Source of the DNA: Adiantum capillus-veneris
Taxonomy: Eukaryota; Streptophyta; Polypodiopsida; Polypodiales; Pteridaceae
Direction of reading: 5' to 3'
DNA length: 64,000 bases
Assembly: GCA_014529385.2 (NCBI GenBank)
Contig: CM043954.1
Location: 2,276,501 to 2,340,500 of the forward strand
Both the position numbers and the translations under genes were made by a program. Below the pieces are notes generated by a model. That model saw only the letters and a list, made by a program, of their open reading frames with translations, had not been told where the DNA came from and searched no databases. Positions 33,901 to 43,299 of this stretch are shown here, in pieces (the first letter of the stretch is position 1; each line of letters starts with the position of its first letter).

Positions 33901-35302
33901 CTTGAAACAAGAACCCTCCCCCCCCCCCCCATGTACAACGTATCATGGGTTTTGAAAGCACTGGGAGAAAATAATAGCTTTGATAAGTGGTGGACCTTGC
34001 TTCTCTCCATGCTTCAATGGAGCCGAGGTTGGTGGACACATGTTGGAGAGAAGATGGTTGCCCATGAAATAAGACCATGCATGTTATAATCAATCATATG
34101 TTGTACACATGGTGGACCTTGCAATTGTTTTATATGCCTAACTTGGACAAGTGGAGGACCCTTGATTACCTCCAGATATCAACAACAAGCCAAGTTTGGA
34201 CAAGTGTGTACCACCAAGCCAGAATCTCTATGCTACAATAGAGTATAGGTAGGACACGTGGTGAACCTTGATATCAAACCATCCATGCTACTAGAGATGA
34301 TAGGTTTCACATGTGGTGGAACCTTGTATCAATGTTCTATGTGTAGTTTTTGACTAGTGATAGACCTTGAAACTAATCCCTCTATGCTACAAGAAAAAAG
34401 AGATGGATAAGGAGGCTAGATTGCTTTTGTTGCATCAACGCATCCCATGTTACCACATATACTATAGGGTTCTTGGATAAGTGTTGGATCTTGTGTCAAT
34501 GCTCCATGTCTAGCTTGGACAAGTGGTGGACCTTGGTTCTCTCTATGCTTCAAATAGGCAATAGATTGGAGACACAGTAGCCTTTTTTTTTCAATGATTT
34601 TATTTTTTGGAAACCTTTGAGGCACCATGTAAGAGGCACTCTAAGTCTTCCATACAATGGACCTATTGGACTATAAAATAATGATATGATCTTTCTTTGA
34701 TCTTGTCATTATTTTATGCATAATATTTTCTTCTTTTTGCAGACACAAAGGAGTTAAGTGATATAAAAACTAGATGTATTTCACATTATGATTGGCATGA
34801 AGATCCTTTTGGGACACCAACTTTTCCTATTCCCAAAGATGTAATTTTCCATATTAACGGTGTGGATTTTGAAGTGCGACTTTCATGTATTCAAGGAGCT
34901 GGTTATGGGCTATTTGTGCATACTACCCTGGAAAGTGGTTTGACTATTTTAAACTATGGAGGGCATAAGTATAGATTTCAAGAATGGAAAAAGATATGCA
35001 AAATATTTCCAAGAGCTTATAAATATTCTCTTCTAGAGAGAGGATCCAAACATAGAAGAAGAGGAAGATCAATCATACATTATTGGTTGTGTAGAAGAAG
35101 GAAACGTGTCGGGCTATATAAATAGTTCTCATAGTACAAATGTCTGTCCCAACGTACGCTATACATTTGATCCAAATTTGCCACCTTGGCATAAATGCAC
35201 CTCTTTACACATCAAGTCGAAAGAATATGGCCATGTATGCATTGAGACTATTTGTCAAGTTGAAGCAGGAGAAGAGTTGTTTGCTGACTATGACTTTACT
35301 TG
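30948..35302 (+). CDS. SET-domain gene, two recognisable exons, second frameshifted
   Basis: Exon 1 is open from an acceptor-like site (GGCTTAG, 30941-30947) to 32159, with the first ATG of the long frame at 31052. It encodes about 400 residues that I do not recognise and ends in a glutamine/glutamate-rich stretch. A GTATGT donor follows at 32160. Exon 2 starts after TTTTTGCAG at 34743 and the reading phase matches exactly (one base carried over). It encodes a SET methyltransferase domain: IQGAGYGLFVHTTLESG, ILNYGG, then INSSHSTNVCPNVRYTF and AGEELFADYDFT. SET enzymes transfer methyl groups to lysines, often on histones. One extra base near 35042 shifts the frame inside the domain, and the usual N-H-S-C motif is altered. 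Probably a recently damaged gene. Polyadenylation was not assigned. Confidence 0.65.
32160..34742 (+). other. Predicted intron of the SET gene, filled with satellite
   Basis: GTATGT donor at 32160 and TTTTTGCAG acceptor ending at 34742, length 2583 bp. Most of it from about 32560 on is core-bearing satellite. Confidence 0.6.
32560..34600 (+). repeat. Satellite array E inside the SET intron
   Basis: Irregular units carry TTGGACAAGTGGTGGACCTT variants (for example near 32757, 32841, 32943, 33176, 33567, 33760, 34510). A local 101-102 bp tandem duplication is seen at 32840-33040. Orientation is the same as array C. A C run of about 14 occurs near 33916. Confidence 0.88.
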
Positions 35303-35539
35303 ACATTGTAAAGTATTGTACATGGATGAAATCTCAAGTGAATATAACATTTGATTATTGTTTAGTTTATACTCAACGAGAATCTAGAGTGCTCTTATGC
35401 TTTGTGTGTTGTCTAACTTATTTGACTACCTTGGCCATAGAATCTTGATTCTACTCTAGATTTGTAATAAATCTTACCAAAATTTAATCAATGTCTAGGT
35501 TGGACAAGTGGTGGGGCTTCAAACATTACTGTCTTAAAC
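35303..35539. other. 3' flank between convergent genes
   Basis: Sequence after the SET stop codon with one core copy (GGTTGGACAAGTGGTGG at about 35502). No gene is seen. Confidence 0.5.
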
Positions 35540-37013
35540 AAGTGGAGTTATCTTACTTGAATAAGTGGTGGCCTTTGAATGTATCTTAATACATTTGTTG
35601 GGGGTTTCTTATTCTCCTCTTCTAGCCTTTCAATGACTTCTATCCAGCAATCATAAATTGAATCAGAGTACGTGACCATGTGTGCCTGTTTAGCAATCCA
35701 ACTTGCTGCTGCACTCATTCTTGCCAATCGAAGAAAAGCCTAAAAAGAAATAGAGAAATAATTAAACTATTGAGCAATATTTGTTAATTAAACACTATAA
35801 AAAAGACAAAGAAAATAACTTACATCCCATCCGGCAAGAGATGCATGTCCCTCTGCAATTCAACTTGCTGCCTTTGGTGGTCGTCCTGAGAAGATCCATT
35901 GACTCCGTAAATGTCTCAATATTTGGCTGTAAGGTTGCTTGACATACAATGCCTGAGCCTCCTCATTTGCAATGGAAGATATAGTAGTTGCAACAAATGG
36001 AGGAGCATTCACAACAATGCGAGCCTTTCTAAATTTATACACGCTAATCAGTCTTTCAAATATCTCTTTGTTTTTTTGTTCATTGTGAAGCAAAACTTTT
36101 GCAGCATAGATTGAATGCTGCCCATCAAGAATCCAATAATGATAATCTTTAATTTTTTGCTCTTCTACCTCTTCTACTGCCAAAGAAGTCCCCTTCTTTG
36201 ACTTTGCATTTCTAACAGGCATCAAATATGCACATGCTGCAGGCTTGGTCGTACTCCGTGAAAATCCAAATAACACACTTTCAGCGTGTTTTTTATCCAT
36301 AATACGTGCATTATAGTGATCAGGAGCAAGCCATCAATTTTGGATAGGGATATCAAATTCCCTATATTGGAAAGGAAAATAGTTTATGTACTTATTCATT
36401 CCACCTGTATCTTTTTCTTGTCCTTTCATGGCCTCAGCTTCTAAAACATCTGGATCCACAATTCTCATCTTTGACCTTGAACCCTCTATTGAGGATGCCA
36501 AAGATGCCTTGTCTACATCCAAAATGGAACTAGTTCGCTTAGCTGCTACTTTCTGCACTTTTGCTTGCTTCTTTGTGGATGGTGGTCGTGAAGCTTTCAC
36601 CTTTTTTCGTTGTAGTGTGGCAATGATGGAGCTTTGAAGTTGATCTGCTGTGATATTTGGGTTTGATTCTGCACACTTCCATCCTTGAGAAAACATTGTC
36701 TCTTCTTTGTTTCTAGGCACGTGCTCCAATGCATATGCTCCTGCAGATAGTTGAAATTCTAGATTTATTGGAACTAGAATGTCAATGCATTCCACCTCCG
36801 GATGACTATCAACGACAAAGACAGATGCTTCCACAACTTGTCCAACATCTTCAAACAAGATTTCATTCTCCTTTTTGGCAATAAATAGATGCACCTTATG
36901 AAATTGTGCACCCTCTATACCATGTATGTACAAATACCATTTCCTGAGATCATTGCAAGTATAGTCAACTGAGATAGCAACCCTTGCAACCTGTTTTTTT
37001 GGAGCCATCTTTC
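35540..37013 (-). pseudogene. ParB/DGQHR-like domain gene with premature stops
   Basis: Minus strand. The first exon seen begins after a GTTTCAG acceptor at 37014, with ATG at 37008 (MAPKKQVARVAISVDY). It is open in one frame to 35824 except for TGA at 36334-36336 and TGA near 35857, consistent with single-base changes. A basic linker resembling a nuclear signal (KKQAKVQKVAAKR) precedes the ParB-like motif YWILDGQHSIYAAKVLL (about 36110-36160). In ParB/Srx-type and DGQHR proteins this motif forms the nucleotide-binding pocket. A GTAAGT donor ends the exon at 35824. The next exon starts after TTTTTAG at 35739 in matching phase and continues (LARMSAAASWIAKQAH) to about 35540, where it merges into core satellite sequence. 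The N-terminal 200 residues are unrecognised. The role in plants is unknown to me. Confidence 0.55.
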
Positions 37014-37029
37014 CTGAAACAAAAAAAAA

Positions 37030-38538
37030 CCAAATGTTATTTTAACATATACTTTTTTGTAATGGATTAAGTTTGTGTGAATACAAGGTCCACCACTTGT
37101 TCAGGCTAGATCTAAGCAAGTATACATAGTGATCTTTTAAGCTAGTAAACTAAGGGAAGAGAGAAGCAAGGTCCACCACTTGTCCAAGCTTAGCTCTAGA
37201 CAACATGGAGAGATTCGAGGTCTACTAATTGTCTAATATAGGCTAACTCTATTGAAACATAGAGAGAAGCAAAGGTCCACCACTTGTTCAATCTAGGGTC
37301 CATTCAAACATGGAGAGAAGAATGCTCCACAATTTGTCCAAAATAGGCTCCATTGAAACATGAAGAGAAGCAAGCTGCACCATGTCTCCAAAATGCTAGG
37401 CTCCATTGAAATACCTTAAACCCACGATATTTTGTATATATGGGGTTTAAATTCAAGGTTCACCACTTTTTAAACCTATTATCCTTAGTAGCATGAGTGG
37501 TTTGGTCTCAAGATTCACCACTTTTCCACTCTACGTCATTATATTAAGAAGATCTAGGTGTTAAGGTCCACCACTTGTCCAACCTATAAGGCTATATCTT
37601 AAATAGTATTATTTACCACAACTTCGAATGCACATGCCATAGGTTTTACATAGGGGTTTGGTTCCAAGGTCCATCACTTGTCCAACTAACTCTATTGAAA
37701 CATAAGCAAAGGTCCACCACTTGTCCAAGCTAGGCTCCATTGAAACATGGAGAGAAGGATGCTCCACCATTTGTCCAAGCTAGGTTCGATTGAAACATGA
37801 AGAGAAGCAAGATACACCATGTCTCCAAGATGCTAGGCTCCATTGAAATACCTTAAACCCATGATATTTCGTACATGGGGGGTTTACATTCAAGGTCCAC
37901 CACTTGTCCAACCTATTATCGCTAGTAGCATGAGTGGTTTGCTCTCAAGATTCACCACTTTTCCACTCTATGTCATTATATTAAGAATATCTGGGTGTTA
38001 AGGTCCACCACTTGTCCAACCTATAAGGCTCTCTTAAAGGGTATTCTTTCTCACCCTTGGAATGACCATGATAGGTTTTACATGGGGGTTTCGTTCCAAG
38101 GTCCACCACTTGTTCAAGCTAACTCTATTGAAACATAGAGAGAAGCAAAGGTCCACCACTTGTCCAAGATAGGGTCCATTGAAACATGGCGAGAAGGATG
38201 CTCCACCATTTATGCAAGATAGGCTCCATTGAAACATGAAGAGAAGCAAGCTGCACCATGTCTCCAAGATGCTAGGCTTCATTGAAATACCTTAAACCCA
38301 TGATATTTCGTACATGGGGGTTTTACATTCAAGGTCCACCACTTGTCCAACCTATTATTGCTAGTAGCATGAGTGGTTTGGTCTCAAAGTTCACCACTTT
38401 TCCACTCTATGTCATTATATTAAGAAGGTTTGGGTGTCAAGGTCCACCACTTGTCCAACCTATAAGGCTATATCTTAAAGGGTATTCTTTCTCACCACTT
38501 GGAGTGACCATGATAGGTTATACATGTGGGTTTGGTTC
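37030..38538 (-). repeat. Satellite array F, left part
   Basis: Composite units of about 440 bp in the orientation AAGGTCCACCACTTGTCCAA. The marker TATAAGGCT recurs near 37586, 38022 and 38461. It is broken at 38538 by the LTR retrotransposon and resumes at 45343. Confidence 0.93.
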
Positions 38539-39200
38539 TGTAAGGTCTCTGACCCGATCACAAGAGCACCCTTGTACCATGAAATGAATACAATGGAATA
38601 AGTTACTATATTTAGCAGTTTTTCAGATTCTGTCAGTGCCATGATGTTTAGAATGTTATAAAGCTTCAAAATGTGAATTAAAATAATTTTTGTGAAAAAT
38701 TTCTAAAAATACTAAGTTTTTGGTCACCCGAACCGTCCAGTCTCGACCGTCTCGAAAATCTGCACCCGTACCCCGAATTTGAAAAAGATGCATTTTCGGA
38801 CCCCGGGGGGGGGGGGGGGGGCTGCTAATTATGGCAGGTACTCGAACCCGTACATCTTAGTTAGAGCTTAGTATAGCAATTTACGGCATCAAAATCCGAC
38901 TCGTATTGCCCGTTTTAGCCTAAAACCAATTTTTCACAAAATTGTCCGGGAAGCACCGGGGGCCCGAGGCTGTGTGGGAACAGGTCCCAGCCCACTCCAG
39001 ACCTGCTTTAGCAGCTAGGGGGCGCCCTCTTGCTTTGTGGGAGACCTGGGGAAGCTGCCAAGCCTGCAACTCAGTGTGAGAGTCAGTTTACTGAGCCAAC
39101 TGGACACTTGGTGGGTAGGCAACTGGACTTACCATGCAAGGACTGAGTGCTCATCCAGATGCAATTAGCAACACAAATCGATTTTCAGCCTGTAGGATCC

Positions 39201-39210
39201 TATTTAAAGG
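39201..39210 (+). promoter_or_regulatory. TATA-like box of the LTR promoter
   Basis: TATTTAAAGG, repeated at 43970 in the 3' LTR. Transcription would start near 39230, leaving a very long R-U5 that includes the coding exon. Confidence 0.45.
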
Positions 39211-40112
39211 CCTACACACACACACATAGACAGATATGCTCACACACACACATTGCATACTCACACACCTACACACTGGGAAGGTGCTACCGACACACAC
39301 ACAGCTTTTGAAGGAGAAGGAAGGAGGGAGGTGCTGCCGAAATTCCCATCTCGAGGATTCATTGCATCAGAAATTTAAGAGGATTCTCAGCCCCTAATCA
39401 CGGTAATTATGGTTTAATTACTGCTCTTCTTAATCTCATCATTACCCACTCATAATTGTTGTCTACTTTGCCTACTTTTAGCTATAATCCTCTATAGCTG
39501 CTCTCTAAGTTTTCATAGCTATACTTCATTACATAATTATCATTCATTTAGTTAATTTATTCAGCCATTCATCATCCTTAATCAAGGATTAATGCATGAT
39601 TAGGAAAGATTCTCTCTCTAGACGGTATAGTTAATAAATTGTCAGCTAGAAATAGTGTAGATTTGTCAGAATTAAATCTTTCACTACTCAATAGAGTTGT
39701 AATTAAATTATACTTAATCTTCTCCCACATTTAGATGCGATTAAGGATGAAAATTAATCCGTCATTAGTCCAATAAGAAGAAGGTTTTTCCTTCACACAT
39801 GCTTGCGTTCACTCTGCACCTTCATATTGCTCTAGGAAAATGAATGAGCTTGCTTACTTCATATCTTTCGTGAATCAATTAGAAAAACTCTGAATTTCTT
39901 AATCATCTAAGCCAAGTAATTAACCTTAGAGTCATTTCCCATAGGGTGGATACAGAATTACCCTTAAAATTGCTAGGGCAAAAAGGGAAAAAGCTAACCT
40001 CGTGCATAAGGAGGAGTCTTTAATAAATCTAATCTGCCGATTGGTTTGTCATGCTACTCTCGGACCTTAGCTCTTTTTTTTTATAAAGTCTATCATTTAA
40101 GTAGTGAGAAAA

Positions 40113-40253
40113 ATGGCCCCGGTTAAGAGAACTCGCTTCGGTGGAGCCCACGACCGCGAGGCGGGAACAAGCAATGTCAACGGAAAAGGAAAGGCTCCCA
40201 TGGACGAGCAAATACCGGCCATCTCACGGGCTATTGACGAAGAAATGGAAGAG
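40113..40253 (+). CDS. LTR-encoded first coding exon of the gag-only element
   Basis: ATG in good context (AAAATGGC) opens a 47-codon frame beginning MAPVKRTRFGGAHDREAG. It ends GAAGAG next to a GTAGGT donor at 40254. The 3' LTR keeps the same frame (44881-45021) with one visible residue change (D to K/E region: AIDEEMEE against AIDKEMEE). The phase after the last codon is zero and fits two acceptors downstream (41449 and 42170). Many upstream ATGs lie between the predicted transcription start and this ATG, so a further 5' UTR intron is possible. The assignment rests on frame and splice-site logic, not on transcripts. Confidence 0.55.
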
Positions 40254-41337
40254 GTAGGTCCCAATTTCTATTCAAGTTGTTTAATTAACATTGCATACGA
40301 TTAGTTAGTAATGAACATATCCCCGAACATGTTGGAGAAATCCGACAGAAACCTCAGCATTGAATGCATAGTACATTTAAGTATAAAGTAGGAAATAAAT
40401 GATTGATGGGTATGCTGTTTGCAAGAGGAAAGAATGTTTGCTAGGGAAAATTTAGCTCGACATGTTCATTTTATTTCCAATGTTGAATCAGTCCTGACCC
40501 CCCCTACTGATCACAGGGGACAGAGTTCGTGGTTAAGGGCTCTTGAATCCACGACTGCTGGTTAAGCGGTGGATATCCATGACTGCTGGTTAAGCGGTGG
40601 GAACCCACGTCTGCTGGTTAAGCGGTGGGAATGTCCATGTCTAACTTTCTATGCGGTGGACATACCTAGTTGTATGGGCAGCTAGGCAACAACGGGAGGA
40701 GTAAACTCTCGCTGGAGGGGGGATGTTGTACCTCCAGAACATTGGAACTTTTATGAATAAGTTTGAGTAGAATTTTTACTAGAATTCTGTCTCGGTGTTG
40801 TTTGCAATACTGGTTGAAGGGCTGTTTTAACGAACCATGTGATTCGGAATTAAACAAGGAATATCTATGTTGAACAACCTTTGTGGTAGTAATTAGGTCA
40901 CACAAGGAAGTGTGAGTGTGGGGGTGGAAAGTGGGGGCTTGGCTCGGGTTGCCAATGCCTACGAGATGGGTGGTCCCGATTTGTCGGGAACTCTCTGTCC
41001 CCATTGTGCTTACTTCGATATAAGTAATACTCATTGCCCCTAGAGCGGTGAAATCTCGAGTGTACGTGCCTCTGAAACATGGGAAAAAAGGCGCTCGGGG
41101 TTTCTCTCCTCTTGGAAGGTGGGTTTTAGGATCGCTAGATAGTTCGAGTACGCTTCCCCTGCGAGGTGGAGCTAGATCTCGTTGCTAGTAGGCTCGAACT
41201 CGACTCACTTTGTGATGAGAGATCGTCCCCGCTAGTTGAACCCTGAACCATTTTGTTTGCTTCCGCTATAGATCTAGTGGCCACCAGGTTTACCATCAGA
41301 TTTGTTGTCTGATACGACGGGGTGGGGACCTCACACC

Positions 41338-41349
41338 TGGTATCAGAGC
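41338..41349 (+). promoter_or_regulatory. Primer-binding site, initiator tRNA-Met
   Basis: Exact TGGTATCAGAGC, two bases after the 5' LTR. Confidence 0.95.
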
Positions 41350-41448
41350 CTAGGTTAGGCTGGAAAATAAAGTCGTATTGTTTGAACATTTAAGAGGAAC
41401 TGAAAGTATATAGGTAGTTGATCCGAATTCCTTGCATTGGTGTTGCAG

Positions 41449-41952
41449 GAAGACCCCGTGCTCGAATATCGGAAGTTCCAAGTGTTTGAGCTTATTTATG
41501 AGCAAGCTCGAAGATCCCCTGTTCACCAGTTCAGGCGAGATGTCATGGAGATACTGTTGAAGGCTTATACTCCACACTCCACTCGCATTGACAAAGGATG
41601 GGAACTTGATTGGACATTTCCAGGAGGGGTTTACTACATCAATGCTCGGAAGCTAGGGTGCCTGGCTACCGACTTGAAGAAGATACGTTGGGGAGAAGAG
41701 TTGAGAGTGATAGAGATATTCTACTTGGTGCCCACACGATTGGACCAGACTGTTTCGGGCAACTCCAACCAAACCATCAACGACTGGCTCTTGGAGAAAG
41801 TCACCAATGTGATTCCAGCAAACCGAGTCAAAACCTTTGGATTACTGAAAGCGGAACTCCGGCCCGATATCTTAGTTTATTATTCCCTCAAGAATGTGTA
41901 TAAGAACTATTACACGAATGAAGTAGTGCATCATGTCAATACCATTTCCTAG
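41449..41952 (+). CDS. Second coding block of the gag-only element, unknown function
   Basis: Follows a good acceptor (GGTGTTGCAG, ending 41448) in the phase delivered by the LTR exon donor. It encodes 167 residues starting EDPVLEYRKFQVFELIYEQA and ends with TAG. The frame is fully open, and the codons look coding-like. I do not recognise the family; it may be an extra ORF of the kind carried by some plant gypsy elements, or a captured host segment. No signal peptide or membrane segment is visible. If the upstream splice is not used, an in-frame ATG at 41437 could start it. Confidence 0.5.
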   Translation, partial: EDPVLEYRKFQVFELIYEQARRSPVHQFRRDVMEILLKAYTPHSTRIDKGWELDWTFPGGVYYINARKLGCLATDLKKIRWGEELRVIEIFYLVPTRLDQTVSGNSNQTINDWLLEKVTNVIPANRVKTFGLLKAELRPDILVYYSLKNVYKNYYTNEVVHHVNTIS

Positions 41953-42169
41953 GCGTATGTTATACGCAATCCATAAAGCCATGTAATAAGCGGTCATAAG
42001 TCATTCTAAACCTTGAGGAGTTTTGATTGTAATAAATTTCCACCAATAAAGTGCTTTTTGTCTCTGAATCTCTGTCTCTTGATAAAGTGGAATTTTGAAT
42101 TTTATTAAAGTCTCGTGTCTATCTTGAAATTCAAGTAATGGTATCAAGAATTTCGTATAACCCATGTAG
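41953..42169 (+). other. Spacer before gag, ends in a possible splice acceptor
   Basis: Stop-rich sequence of 217 bp that ends CCCATGTAG at 42169, immediately before the open gag frame. The TAG overlaps the acceptor AG. Confidence 0.45.
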
Positions 42170-43117
42170 GTACCGCCTGTTGCTCTGTACTCGGCAGCGC
42201 AAGAGAAGAAGCTTCTCCTCAAACAAGCCCAACCTCCGATCTTTAAGGGCGAGGGGGCAAATGTGGAGAGAGATGCGGAAGTATGGATGGAAGCCATGGA
42301 CGATTACTTTGAAGCTGCGGGAACCCAACCCGTAAATCAGACCATGCTTGCGATGTTCCGCTTGACTGGCGATGCCAAGATATGGTGGAAGCAACATTGC
42401 AGAGACCAGGACATTAAAGGATCTTCCCAATCTTGGGAAGACATCAAAGCTGCGATAATGGGACGTTATTTACCACCTGCCTATAGGACCTTGAGAATGA
42501 ATGAATTCTTTTCACTTTGGCAACTGAATTCAACTGTCGAAGAATATTATTCAAAGTTTGTCACTCTTCGGAGATATGCTCCTAAGATGACATTGGAACA
42601 ACAGGTAGCACGGTTCTGCCAAGGACTTATCGACCCCCTGAACAACCGACTAGAAGCTCTCAGGCCAGCAACTTTGCAAGATGCCTTGCTAAGGGCCAAA
42701 CCGTTAGCTAAAGAGATTCAGAGGACTACCCAAGATAGTGAATACTATTTGTCAAAGAGGGCCAGGACAGACAACTGGAGTAACAGACCAATCAACCCTG
42801 CATACAACCATCGTCCGGTAGTAGCTACCACTACAGCTACCGAGTTTCCCAATATAAGATGCTTTGAGTGCCAGGAGTATGGACATTACAAAAGTCGATG
42901 TCCAAAAAGGATTTCCCAAACATCCGGTGCTAATAATGTACCTTTGAACGCCAACAGGTGAGGTCAACCAAACGGAAGAGGAGGCCGAGGAAGAGGAAAC
43001 ATAGGACAAGGAAGTAGAGCTTTCGCTAATGCCGCAGTGAGACAACCAACTGTGGGTGATGAAGCTGATGAGAGAGCAGCAATGTATGATGCAACTGCTA
43101 ATCCTAGTGAGCAATAA
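42170..43117 (+). CDS. gag: Gag with CCHC zinc knuckle (gypsy type)
   Basis: Frame opens right after the acceptor-like TAG at 42167-42169 and reads a gypsy Retrotrans_gag domain: PPIFKGEGANVERDAEVWMEAM, then TGDAKIWWKQH, FSLWQLNSTVEEYYSKFVTL, QVARFCQGL. A zinc knuckle follows (CFECQEYGHYKSRC, about 42862-42903). TGA at 42959-42961 interrupts a glycine/arginine-rich tail that stays open to TAA at 43115-43117. The first in-frame ATG (42263) lies inside the gag domain, after its conserved start, so this gag seems to depend on an upstream exon for its start codon. The exon at 40113-40253 fits in phase. The TGA could be a C-to-T change or the true end. Confidence 0.75.
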
Positions 43118-43231
43118 ATCAAGCACCAGAATCTCATCAAAGTTCAGCAGAATAAGACGCATAAATCTAAAGACTACTCTATTATCAAAGGATATCTTTA
43201 CTTTAGACAAAGGATATATGTACCTAAGTAG
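43118..43231 (+). pseudogene. Pol remnant just upstream of where integrase would begin
   Basis: Continues the gag frame: a 37-codon stretch ending KDYSIIKGYLYFRQRIYVPK before TAG at 43229. This resembles the segment before the integrase zinc finger in gypsy pol (Y-x-I-x-x-G-L-Y-x-R-IYVP). It suggests an internal deletion removed protease, reverse transcriptase and RNase H, and a second removed integrase. Confidence 0.45.
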
Positions 43232-43289
43232 TTAGCATAGAGTTTATCCAGATGTATTCTTGAGATGAGGACATCTCAAATTTTTCACG

Positions 43290-43299
43290 TTGGGGAGGT
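43290..43299 (+). promoter_or_regulatory. Polypurine tract
   Basis: TTGGGGAGGT directly before the 3' LTR start, the standard position for plus-strand priming. Confidence 0.7.

Larger units (their letters stand above)
38539..41335 (+). repeat. 5' LTR of the gag-only element (2797 bp)
   Basis: Contains a run of 17 G at 38805-38821, a TATA-like TATTTAAAGG at 39201, a short coding exon at 40113-40253 with a splice donor, and a 28-bp minisatellite (CTGCTGGTTAAGCGGTGG at 40555, 40583 and 40611). Confidence 0.93.
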
